Shown: positions 1 to 10,800 of the stretch, piece after piece | How positions within the stretch are numbered: the first letter of the stretch is position 1 | Layout: each line of letters begins with the position of its first letter | Source: Clytia hemisphaerica | Taxonomy: Eukaryota > Cnidaria > Hydrozoa > Leptothecata > Clytiidae | Length of the DNA stretch: 64,000 bases | Reading direction: 5' to 3' | NCBI GenBank assembly: GCA_902728285.1 | Contig: CACVBU010000284.1 | Span: 127,841-191,840, forward strand | Made by a program: the position numbers and the translations under genes | The notes under the pieces: generated by a model | Database searches by the model: none | Seen by the model: only the letters and a program-made list of their open reading frames with translations | Told to the model about the DNA's origin: nothing

Positions 1-2172
1 AAACTGGTGAAATGGTCATAACAGCAGTGGGAAGCTTAGATGCTAAAAATTCCTTGTGAGCTTCACTGCACTTTGCAGTTTGAAATCCTTTGTTTTGAAC
101 AAATCTCCTTACTGACAGCTGCCTGGTTAATGTCTCCACTTGTTTCTCTAGAATCTCATTCTTTGCCTTCTCTTCATAATACGCAGATGCTGCTTTCTCT
201 AATCTTTCTTGTCTTGCCTGCTTAGCCTCTTCCAATTCAGCTTTTTGAATTGCTTTTCTAATCCGCCCCTGCTTCTTTTGCTCACTGTTCTTTTGAGTTA
301 TCTCTACTCGAGTTAGGTTACCTAGAAAACATAATTGAAAGACACAATGTATACTCCCCTCGCATACTTCATTCCAATCTAAATCTTTATTACTGTAAGG
401 TACTTTAATTTGAAACTGTTGTAAATCTGCAAGTGGATTGATAAATATTATTTTACTTTGTTTTTAAAACGGTTATTTTTAAACTTGAAAATAAAGTCTT
501 CCTAGTAACAGGACAACGCATTTTCTAAATTCGCTCATATTAAGAATTATCTTATTCATTCTTTATAAAAAATGACCAAAATTATAACAAGACAAAAAAT
601 TTAATTTTATCAATGAAAAACACACTTGAATGAATGTTTAAACACGAACACGGAATTTAAGAAAGAACACAACTTTAAAAAGGTTCCAATGCAAAAAGGA
701 CTAAAATCAAAACACAGAATATATACATAAAATAAAACGGACCATTATATTAGCTATGATGAACGCACTTCTCAGATAGCACGACAGCTAGCACAATGTA
801 AGTAGCACTTAACTGTGAATCATCATTGAAAATATAACGATTGTTCTTAAAGCATAATAAGAAAACATAAAACAGACCATTATATTAGCTATGATCAATA
901 TGATGAACGCACTTCTCAAATAGCACGACAGCTAGCACAATGTAAGTAGCACTTAACTGTGAATCATCATTGAAAATATAACGATTGTTCTTAAATCATA
1001 ATAAGAAAACGTAAAACAGACCATTACATTTGCTATGATGAACGCACTTCTCAGATAGCACGACAGCTAGCACAATGTAAGTAGCACTTAGCTGTGAATC
1101 ATCATTGAAAATATAACGATTGTTCTCAAAGCATAATAAAAAAGGCAAAACAGACCATTATATTTGCTATGATGAACGCACTTCTCAGATAGCACGACAG
1201 CTAGCACAATGTAAGTAGCACTTAACTGTGAATCATCATTGAAAAATATAACGATTGTTCTTTAAAAGCATAATAAGAAAACATAAAACAGACCATTACA
1301 TTTGCTATGATGAACGCACTTCTCAGATAGCACGACAGCTAGCACAATGTAAGTAGCACTTAACTGTGAATCATCATTGAAAATATAACGATTGTTCTTT
1401 AAAGCATAATAAGAAAAACATAAAACAGACCCATTACATTTGCTATGATGAACGCACTTCTCAGATAGCACGACAGCTAGCACAATGTAAGTAGCACTTA
1501 ACTGTGAATCATCATTGAAAATATAACGATTGTTCTTTAAAGCATAATAAGAAAACATAAAACAGACCATTACATTTGCTATGATGAACGCACTTCTCAG
1601 ATAGCACGACAGCTAGCACAATGTAAGTAGCACTTAACTGTGAATCATCATTGAAAATATAACGATTGTTCTTTAAAGCATAATAAGAAAAACATAAAAC
1701 AGACCATTACATTTGCTATGATGAACGCACTTCTCAGATAGCACGACAGCTAGCACAATGTAAGTAGCACTTAACTGTGAATCATCATTGAAAATATAAC
1801 GATTGTTCTTTAAAAGCATAATAAGAAAACATAAAACAGACCATTACATTTGCTATGATGAACGCACTTCTCAGATAGCATGACAGCTAGCACAATGTAA
1901 GTAGCACTTAGCTGTGAATCATCATTGAAAATATAATAGTTTCCTCTTTCCCAAAGCATTGTCAACTACCCAAACTAGGGATCCTCTAGAGGCATCCTGA
2001 ATTTTGAATGTTTAGTGAGCTAAGGGATCTAGATAAACCAGATTGTAAATGCAAGGCAGAGTCATGAAATTCAGAAAAATGAAAAAATAGTATTATGATT
2101 ACTACCTCTAATTGTTTTACCAAGATCCTCTGAAACTGCCTCAATCGATTTGATGACGTTGTTCGAAGCCAT
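1..2172 (-). CDS. Coiled-coil protein gene, two exons seen, 3' part off the left edge
   Basis: Exon 1 is 2172-2106 and begins at an ATG (MASNNVIKSIEAVSEDLG...). It ends at a GTAGTA donor after the first base of a codon. Exon 2 starts at 321, after a TTTTCTAG acceptor, supplies the two missing bases (Gly codon) and stays open to base 1. The join therefore keeps frame, giving at least 129 residues. Residues about 30-90 are rich in Glu, Lys, Gln and Ala (AIQKAELEEAKQARQERLEK), a strong coiled-coil signature. A shorter segment after it (SVRRFVQNKGFQTAKCSEAH) looks globular. The frame upstream of the ATG is open to a possible acceptor at 2203-2205, so the true start could be further upstream. The family is not recognised. 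The intron carries the ~136-bp tandem repeats. Confidence 0.6.
740..1936 (-). repeat. Tandem array of nine ~136-bp units inside the intron of the left gene
   Basis: Units begin with GACCATTA at 740, 875, 1019, 1153, 1291, 1428, 1565, 1702 and 1839; the first lacks part of its left flank and the last stops near 1936. Copies differ mainly by homopolymer length and a few substitutions. One copy has a short insertion near 896. Read on the minus strand, the sense direction of the host gene, each unit has an exact C-box ATGATGA (1651-1645 in the 1565 unit) and a CTGA D-box (1600-1597) about 45 nt later, flanked by a short possible stem (UUUC/GAAG). No convincing internal C'/D' pair is seen. The RNA interpretation is a hypothesis; the tandem repeat itself is certain. 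Confidence 0.95.
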
Positions 2173-3221
2173 ATTGCCAAAGTGAAAGAGCGATGAATTT
2201 ACCTGATAAAAAGAAACACACAATACAAATCAGGCATGAATTAATAAAATACAACGCCTTTATACCATACCATACTTAATATACTACTGTACTAACAATC
2301 CAAAAGTTCCCTGAACAATATCAAAAGCGCCAAAATCTTAAATAGTCAGATAAATAAATGGTCAATACACACAAAATACTCACCAATAAAAAATTGAAAA
2401 AGGATTGATAGAAGAAGAGTCAGTAATGCAACAATATTAATGCAAAATTTTAGAAAAAGGTATAGATCTTGTACACTTCACTTGTTCAGTTATCAAAAAC
2501 ACAAGAAGAGAAAGGAAATGTGATGGCTTTGGGCCACATTTATACCATTTTTCCCGCCTAATTCATAGAATAATTTAAAATTATATATATTTCTGGCATT
2601 CCAAACCACTGACCATAATTTTAGTAAGAAATTTTCAGGCAAGCTTTATTGTCAATGCATTTGAATTTATGAAGGCCAGAATTTCGAAAAAGGGGTTATA
2701 TCAAAGGTCATTATATAAATAATAAATGGACTTATCCTTGAATGATGACATTGCCAATTATTGATGCATTCCTGCAAATCTTTGTTGATCATGAACCATT
2801 TTCTCCTCTTAACACATTCGCCATTTTGTTGAACCGCCAAAAACCGCTGGAATTTGGCCCCATTTTCATTGAAAACCGCTGTAAATCACTCTCCTACGTT
2901 TTGTGAATGTTTCCTGACAGACTACTTATCAAATTGCCGTAAGATGGAGAAAAAAAATCATAATGGTAGACAGAGCTCCGATTGAAAAAAGGACAGCGGA
3001 TTTCAAATACAGATATGTACAAATCTCTGCACAGCAGAAGAGTTTCAGACCGCTGGGTAGGCATAAATCACAACTGCATCAAAGTAACAAAAAATTTGGA
3101 TTTAATTTTTTTTTCTCATTGCATAAATTATGGATCCATCCCATGTGGATTTTCTCAAATGGCTTGATGTTGAAATGTTTTCTGTGGAAATGATACTAGC
3201 TTCAGTAGTTTTAATCACCAA
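2173..3221. other. Intergenic region between divergent genes
   Basis: Roughly 1 kb separates the minus-strand coiled-coil gene from the plus-strand zinc-finger/transposase gene. The left part may hold a 5' exon of the minus gene, because TTTTTATCAG (acceptor-like) lies just upstream of its first ATG. Short open frames at 2963-3193 look like chance or 5' leader sequence. No RNA gene is recognised. Confidence 0.5.
2537..2544 (-). promoter_or_regulatory. Possible TATA box for the minus-strand coiled-coil gene
   Basis: TATAAATG is read on the minus strand, with GC-rich sequence on both sides (GGCGGGAAAAATGG upstream, TGGCCCAAAGCC downstream) that stands out in AT-rich DNA. A start near 2510 would require a 5' leader and probably one intron before the exon at 2202. 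This is weak evidence from a short motif. Confidence 0.25.
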
Positions 3222-6200
3222 ATGGCTCTTAATCAATCTCTGGTTTGGGAGTGTAAATTGTGTGATTACTATTCTTCTACTACTTTAAAATCTCTATTGC
3301 GCCACAAATCTATTGTTCACAGAGCTGAAAACAGCTTTTCTTGCTATTGTCCTGTTGAAGATTGTTTTCGAAAATTTGTTAAATATGACACCTTGTACCG
3401 TCATGTTCGGAAAGACCACAGTGCCACTCTCAAGTTGGTGGCGGGGACGTCAACAGGAACAACAAAGGCACAGCAACCAACATTAGCAGAAGAACAGGCT
3501 GAAACTAGTAGTGAAGATACTGAACAGAGAGACAACATAGACAATCTTTATGAAGAGGGGGACCATGCTGATGATGGTGACGATGACGATGACGATGATG
3601 ATGATGACGATGAGGAGTTAGAGGTACAGTAGCTTTGTGTAATGTTTACATTATACCAAGTATAGATGATTTGATATCTTTCTCTACGTCTTTCCAGACT
3701 GTATAGTTTTAGAGTTTTAAGTTTTTCCCAATAGTTCACATGTATATGGTGTATCTAATGTTTTTCAAAACAATAGTGAAGTTTACATTTCTGATGATGG
3801 AGTAGGGTGAACATTTTCAAGCCTTTCCTCTGCCTTTTAAAGAAAATTGGGAATATACATAAAGAATCATTTTCTAATGAGATTTCCATTTTCTTTTTTT
3901 AGAAAGAAGACAATATCCAGCAATTAATGGATTTGCAGACAAGAAAATTAATTCTCCTTTTGAAAAGCCACAAAATTCCACAGGTTAGATATAAACCTTT
4001 CTATTCTATTATGGTATGGATATTAGGGATATTTTTTTCAAGGTAACAGCTTTCTTTTAAAAGACAAGTCAATCAGACAAAGTTATAAATAAAAAAGACT
4101 TATGCTGTAGTAATAAGTTATTCAATAGACTACAATTATATGTTTAGTCAACACAAAATTGATTTTTGCCAACATTTTTGTTTGTTCAAAAGATCTAGAG
4201 ACCAATTTGAAAACAACATAACATAATATATAATCTGCTATGAGGCTAGATAATTCTTGAAGTGACTTTTGATTTATTTTGGGTTAAAGTACTGTAAGTT
4301 GGTCTAATGGACATCCCTCCTTCTTTAAATGTCAACACCCTTCTTTGGAGATAGGAAGGTTGGAATCCCTGATGGAAACTATTTTTTCTTTTCAGCAATC
4401 AAAGAGCAACATATCTTTTGTCTATCAGTGATCCCGACCTTCCTATTATTTCTATTCGATCTGTAAAGAAGTGTGTCAGAAATACTCCTTCAGGCAAATG
4501 TGACTTGAAATTTACCTGAGAAAAAGAAAAACACTATATATACAGTAATAAACAAATTAATATTAGTAATTAGTCTTTTAATATACCAACGCAATTGCCT
4601 AAATTACTACCTAAGATACAATGCACTCTTTTGAGTAGCTTGTTCAATTTTATTCACTTTAATATTTTTCAGCATGTTATTGACAGTACAATCACAACAA
4701 CATCATCTTTACTTGACACAACAATCAACTTTTGTATGGGTTTAGTGAAGAAAGAAACAGACAAAAACATCTATCAAACAATCTTTGATAAAAGCTGTGA
4801 AATCAGTAACCCATTCTCTGGTCTCAATACTAAATATCTTCAAGATAAATATCTCGATGAAGTTATTCGTCTCAAACCAGTTGAAGTATCATTGGGAAAG
4901 TCTTTCAGATATAAAAGGTAGACTTTTCCACCATAATGCTAATAATGAGATCACTTTTGTTCATACTGATGATCTGCTCTTGTTATTGCTACAATTGCTC
5001 GATTAAATGCCTACAACTTGATAGTTAGTATAAGCCAGCAGTCCATTCTATAATTTTACATCTATTTAGAAAGCGAAATGGTGAGAAAATATTGCAAGAG
5101 AAAGAAGACACGTTTGCCTACATATCCGTTCTGGAAACCCTGGCAGAGATGCTTTCCCATGACGATATTGCTAAATTGCTTCTAAAGCCTGTTGTAAAGA
5201 AGACAGCTGAAGGTAAGTCATAAAAAAGACCTGAGTATAGCATTTTCACTTACAGTTTTTTTATTTATCAGCTTTTCTTGAAATTCAAAAACGTTTTCCC
5301 TTTCGATTTTTAAGTCTTTATTAATGAAATTCGACCCTTTTAATTCAGGTGTTTATTACGATGTCCAAGATGGAGGCTTCCTAGCAAATAAAGAAGCTGA
5401 GCAGAACAATCACCCTTACTTTTATATTCTGGTGTTTCAAGATGGATTAGAAATGTGCAATCCTTTGGGAAATCGTAAAGGAAAACACAATTTGGTCAAA
5501 TTTTACTGGACATTGTTGAACTTTCCTCCCCGGCTTCGCTCTAAACTGTCTGCAATTCGAATGTTTTCTTCAGTAAATAAAACCCTACTTTCAGAATATG
5601 GTTTTGACGCCGTTTTGAAGCCCTTTTTCGACGAAATGAAAGCCCTTTTGGATGGAGTTGAGTTTATTATCAAAGGAGAGCCAACCAAATGTTTTGGGAG
5701 AGTGATTTTGTGCCTTGGAGACACCGAGGGCCAACATCAGATCAGTGGCTTTAAAGTTGGAGTGGGATTTTCTCTTAGAAAATGCAGATTTTGTTTTGCA
5801 ACTGTCGAAGATGTCAGGGGAAATTTAGATCGAGATTCCTTTCGTGAGAGAAACCTCACTTCACACCTTCGTCAATGCAAAGCGCTTCAGGATGCCCCAA
5901 GTCAAAGAATTCGAGATGAAATAAGTACCACATTGGGAATAAATTATCTCTCCTGTTTGCATAATCTACCAGACTTTGATGTGACTAAGCAGTTCCCCCA
6001 TGACATAATGCATGTTTTGCTAGAAAGCATCGTCCCTTACGAATGTCAATTGGCATTGAGCGCTTTAATGGACCAGGGATTATTTAACCTCGATGAATTT
6101 AATGCCCAACTTGATAAATTTACCTTTACCCAAAGTGATATGAGAAGTAAGCCAGAGGGTCTCAAAGCTTCTGTTTTTGTCACTGGGGAGAGAAAATTGA

Positions 6201-7105
6201 AGTACAGTGCTGAAAACTCTCGTATTTTTCTAAAAGTTTTACCTTTTCTTTTGGAGCAATTTGTTCATGAAGATGATCCATTTCTTCTTTTTCTTTTGGA
6301 ACTATGTTCAATTGTATGTATTGCGTATTCGCCGGTTATAAACGATGGTCTTATTATTTGCTTGGAAGAATTAGTTGCAGAACATTATGAAAATTTTAAT
6401 CAGCTTTTTCCTGAATTCCATTTGATCCCGAAACACCATTATCTTTTAGAGATTCCAAGGCACGCTTTTCAGTTTGGACCACCTGTGAGGTGGAGCTGTA
6501 TGCGATTTGAAGCTCTACATAAAAGATTTAAATCTTTTGCTCCTGTCGCAAGTTTTCAAAATTTGCCTATGTCTTTGGCAAACCGATATGTCAGGTACGA
6601 GGCCATGCTACAAGATGGACCAGAACATCCCATATTATCTTCATCTCGCATAGATGGCCCAGGGATAAAACTAGATGACTATAAGGTGAACTTTCTTCGT
6701 CAAAGTTATCCGGCTTTGCCACGGTGTGAATCGATTTTTTCACTCAAGTGGCTTACCTTTTACGGTAATAATTTCACTGTCGATAAAAGCATCGTAGCTG
6801 TCGGGGCAGAGAACCTATCGCATCTCCCTATATTTGGAAAGTTGAGGAAAATCCTTTTATGTAAAGAAACGATATTTTTTTTAATTGATGAGTTGAAAAC
6901 AAGCCATTTCGACACGAAGTTCATCGGATATTCTGTTGTGGAAACAAATGAACAATCGATTTGGTCTGTAGATCAGTTGCTCGACTACAACGCTTATCAA
7001 ATTGTTAAAACTATGTACAAGAAAAAACTTATTGTCCCTCTAAAGTACGACTTGTCAACTATTATAGAAGAACACCTAAAAGGTCATAACCCCATGCATG
7101 CATGA
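3222..7105 (+). CDS. Zinc-finger plus TNP2/CACTA-like transposase-derived protein, five exons, 875 aa
   Basis: Exons are 3222-3623, 3903-3983, 4673-4917, 5070-5212 and 5349-7105. Every junction is GT..AG, the phases agree, and the summed length (2628 nt) is an exact multiple of three. Residues 11-66 hold two C2H2 fingers (C11, C14, H28, H33; then C43, C48, H61, H66). Residues ~106-134 form an acidic Asp/Glu run encoded by a GATGAC-type microsatellite. The last exon resembles the metazoan TNP2-like (CMC/CACTA) transposase-related family: FQDG at 320, GD near 414, a CRFC knuckle at 436-439, PHDIMH at 507-512, PKHHYLL at 651 and an FGPP...MRFEALHKRFK block at 666-685. The zinc fingers would bind DNA in the nucleus. 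No flanking CACTA-type inverted repeats are seen, so it may be an immobile or domesticated copy. Whether the catalytic acids are intact cannot be judged here. Confidence 0.78.
3589..3619 (+). repeat. GAC/GAT microsatellite coding a poly-Asp/Glu tract
   Basis: An imperfect run of GAC, GAT and GAG codons at the end of exon 1 of the zinc-finger gene. On the other strand it reads as poly-Ser, which produces a spurious open frame. Length variation between alleles would be expected. Confidence 0.8.
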
Positions 7106-7870
7106 ATAGATTTTGCAGTTATGTGTTTGTAATGTTGACGTTTTTTTATAATGGTCACTAGGTTTATCAATATCTTTTTTTTCATGATGTTAATTTTCTA
7201 ATACAAGGCTACGACACTTTTAAAATTAGGACTAATTTCTTAGGGACGTATTATATGTTTTGTATCCTTATTTGAATATAAATTTTGATATATTAAGTGC
7301 AATTAAAACTACTTTGACAGTGTTAGTTTTCTACTGTCAAGAAGTTCATTTTACTAAAGTTAAATTTACTTTCGTCTCATTTCGATTCTATTTTAATTTG
7401 CCATATTTTCAACTTCTTTATTAAGAATGAGTGTTCTTTTATAAAATATTATTTGTCTCCAATTTCTGTTTGGTTCCCTTAGACCAGGCTCAAATTTTCC
7501 ATCGAGGCTGAGTTATTTCGACCAATCAAATAAAAATATCTTTCGTCCTCCATATTCTCTTGGCTAGGTTTCTTAAGTGTTTGAGAGCATGCGCATGGTG
7601 CAAAAAGACAGATCAAGGAGGGAGGTAGCTTTTTAAATCTTCAAAATTTTTCTTTTGTATATTCTTATTGCTTGAATTTGTAATGTAGTAAGGCTTCATA
7701 AATCATAAGTATATAAGGACATATACTTTTGAGTTTACGTTTCTTATTTTAAGAAATAATAAGATACTAAAATATTAAACATCTTTTTTTAGATAATTTT
7801 TCTAAATCCTCTAGATGGCGTAAAAAAAAATCTTAAAATAAGTAATAAATCTATATCTCAAGTACAGTGT
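7106..7870. other. Intergenic, no gene seen
   Basis: AT-rich sequence with stop codons in all frames and no recognisable RNA. It contains the probable 3' end of the transposase gene and the left junction of the 113-bp satellite, where the unit begins abruptly at 7871. Confidence 0.6.
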
Positions 7871-10800
7871 AGGGGTTGATACTTGTTCTAAAGGCTGTGG
7901 GGTAGGTTTAAAGGCCTAACCAAGCAAAATGAGTCACCGCGTTTGGCTTGGCAGGGTAAACGCGGAAATTGAAAGCCAATTTTAGGGGTTGATACTTGTT
8001 CTAAAGGCTGTGGGGTAGGTTTTTTAAAGGCCTAACCAAGCAAAATGAGTCACCGCGTTTGGCTTGGCAGGGTAAACGCGGAAATTGAAAGCCAATTTTA
8101 GGGGTTGATACTTGTTCTAAAGGCTGTGGGGTAGGTTTAAAGGCCTAACCAAGCAAAATGAGTCACCGCGTTTGGCTTGGCAGGGTAAACGCGGAAATTG
8201 AAAGCCAATTTTAGGGGTTGATACTTGTTCTAAAGGCTGTGGGGTAGGTTTAAAGGCCTAACCAAGCAAAATGACTCACCGCGTTTGGCTTGGCAGGGTA
8301 AACGCGGAAATTGAAAGCCAAATTTTAGGGGTTGATACTTGTTCTAAAGGCTGTGGGGTAGGTTTAAAGGCCTAACCAAGCAAAATGAGTCACCGCGTTT
8401 GGCTTGGCAGGGTAAACGCGGAAATTGAAAGCCAATTTTAGGGGTTGATACTTGTTCTAAAGGCTGTGGGGTAGGTTTAAAGGCCTAACCAAGCAAAATG
8501 AGTCACCGCGTTTGGCTTGGCAGGGTAAACGCGGAAATTGAAAGCCAATTTTAGGGGTTGATACTTGTTCTAAAGGCTGTGGGGTAGGTTTAAAGGCCTA
8601 ACCAAGCAAAATGAGTCACCGCGTTTGGCTTGGCAGGGTAAACGCGGAAATTGAAAGCCAATTTTAGGGGTTGATACTTGTTCTAAAGGCTGTGGGGTAG
8701 GTTTAAAGGCCTAACCAAGCAAAATGAGTCACCGCGTTTGGCTTGGCAGGGTAAACGCGGAAATTGAAAGCCAATTTTAGGGGTTGATACTTGTTCTAAA
8801 GGCTGTGGGGTAGGTTTAAAGGCCTAACCAAGCAAAATGAGTCACCGCGTTTGGCTTGGCAGGGTAAACGCGGAAATTGAAAGCCAATTTTAGGGGTTGA
8901 TACTTGTTCTAAAGGCTGTGGGGTGGGTTTAAAGGCCTAACCAAGCAAAATGAGTCACCGCGTTTGGCTTGGCAGGGTAAACGCGGAAATTGAAAGCCAA
9001 TTTTAGGGGTTGATACTTGTTCTAAAGGCTGTGGGGTAGGTTTAAAGGCCTAACCAAGCAAAATGACTCACCGCGTTTGGCTTGGCAGGGTAAACGCGGA
9101 AATTGAAAGCCAATTTTAGGGGTTGATACTTGTTCTAAAGGCTGTGGGGTGGGTTTAAAGGCCTAACCAAGCAAAATGACTCACCGCGTTTGGCTTGGCA
9201 GGGTAAACGCGGAAATTGAAAGCCAATTTTAGGGGTTGATACTTGTTCTAAAGGCTGTGGGGTGGGTTTAAAGGCCTAACCAAGCAAAATGAGTCACCGC
9301 GTTTGGCTTGGCAGGGTAAACGCGGAAATTGAAAGCCAATTTTAGGGGGGTTGATACTTGTTCTAAAGGCTGTGGGGTGGGTTTAAAGGCCTAACCAAGC
9401 AAAATGAGTCACCGCGTTTGGCTTGGCAGGGTAAACGCGGAAATTGAAAGCCAATTTTAGGGGTTGATACTTGTTCTAAAGGCTGTGGGGTGGGTTTAAA
9501 GGCCTAACCAAGCAAAATGAGTCACCGCGTTTGGCTTGGCAGGGTAAACGCGGAAATTGAAAGCCAATTTTAGGGGTTGATACTTGTTCTAAAGGCTGTG
9601 GGGTGGGTTTAAAGGCCTAACCAAGCAAAATGACTCACCGCGTTTGGCTTGGCAGGGTAAACGCGGAAATTGAAAGCCAAAATTAGGGGTTGATACTTGT
9701 TCTAAAGGCTGTGGGGTAGGTTTAAAGGCCTAACCAAGCAAAATGACTCACCGCGTTTGGCTTGGCAGGGTAAACGCGGAAATTGAAAGCCAATTTTAGG
9801 GGTTGATACTTGTTCTAAAGGCTGTGGGGTGGGTTTAAAGGCCTAACCAAGCAAAATGACTCACCGCGTTTGGCTTGGCAGGGTAAACGCGGAAATTGAA
9901 AGCCAATTTTAGGGGTTGATACTTGTTCTAAAGGCTGTGGGGTAGGTTTAAAGGCCTAACCAAGCAAAATGACTCACCGCGTTTGGCTTGGCAGGGTAAA
10001 CGCGGAAATTGAAAGCCAATTTTAGGGGTTGATACTTGTTCTAAAGGCTGTGGGGTAGGTTTAAAGGCCTAACCAAGCAAAATGACTCACCGCGTTTGGC
10101 TTGGCAGGGTAAACGCGGAAATTGAAAGCCAATTTTAGGGGTTGATACTTGTTCTAAAGGCTGTGTGGGGTAGGTTTAAAGGCCTAACCAAGCAAAATGA
10201 CTCACCGCGTTTGGCTTGGCAGGGTAAACGCGGAAATTGAAAGCCAATTTTAGGGGTTGATACTTGTTCTAAAGGCTGTGTGGGGTAGGTTTTAAAGGCC
10301 TAACCAAGCAAAATGAGTCACCGCGTTTGGCTTGGCAGGGTAAACGCGGAAATTGAAAGCCAATTTTAGGGGTTGATACTTGTTCTAAAGGCTGTGGGGT
10401 AGGTTTAAAGGCCTAACCAAGCAAAATGACTCACCGCGTTTGGCTTGGCAGGGTAAACGCGGAAATTGAAAGCCAATTTTAGGGGTTGATACTTGTTCTA
10501 AAGGCTGTGGGGTGGGTTTAAAGGCCTAACCAAGCAAAATGACTCACCGCGTTTGGCTTGGCAGGGTAAACGCGGAAATTGAAAGCCAATTTTAGGGGTT
10601 GATACTTGTTCTAAAGGCTGTGGGGTGGGTTTAAAGGCCTAACCAAGCAAAATGACTCACCGCGTTTGGCTTGGCAGGGTAAACGCGGAAATTGAAAGCC
10701 AATTTTAGGGGGGTTGATACTTGTTCTAAAGGCTGTGGGGTGGGTTTAAAGGCCTAACCAAGCAAAATGACTCACCGCGTTTGGCTTGGCAGGGTAAACG

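Noticed and set aside
1262-1570. 102-codon minus-strand frame in the ~136-bp repeat
   Set aside because: It is a repeat read-through that depends on indels and contains the same peptide twice; it lies in an intron.
1565-1701. Spliced-leader RNA in the ~136-bp unit, from the plus-strand GTAAGT
   Set aside because: No U-rich Sm site follows the donor-like GTAAGT, and the plus strand is antisense to the host gene.
3548-3739. Minus-strand poly-Ser frame
   Set aside because: Antisense shadow of the Asp/Glu codon run in the zinc-finger exon.
7871-7983. 5S rRNA, tRNA, Y, vault or U6 RNA in the 113-bp unit
   Set aside because: None of the conserved boxes or signature sequences of these RNAs is present on either strand.
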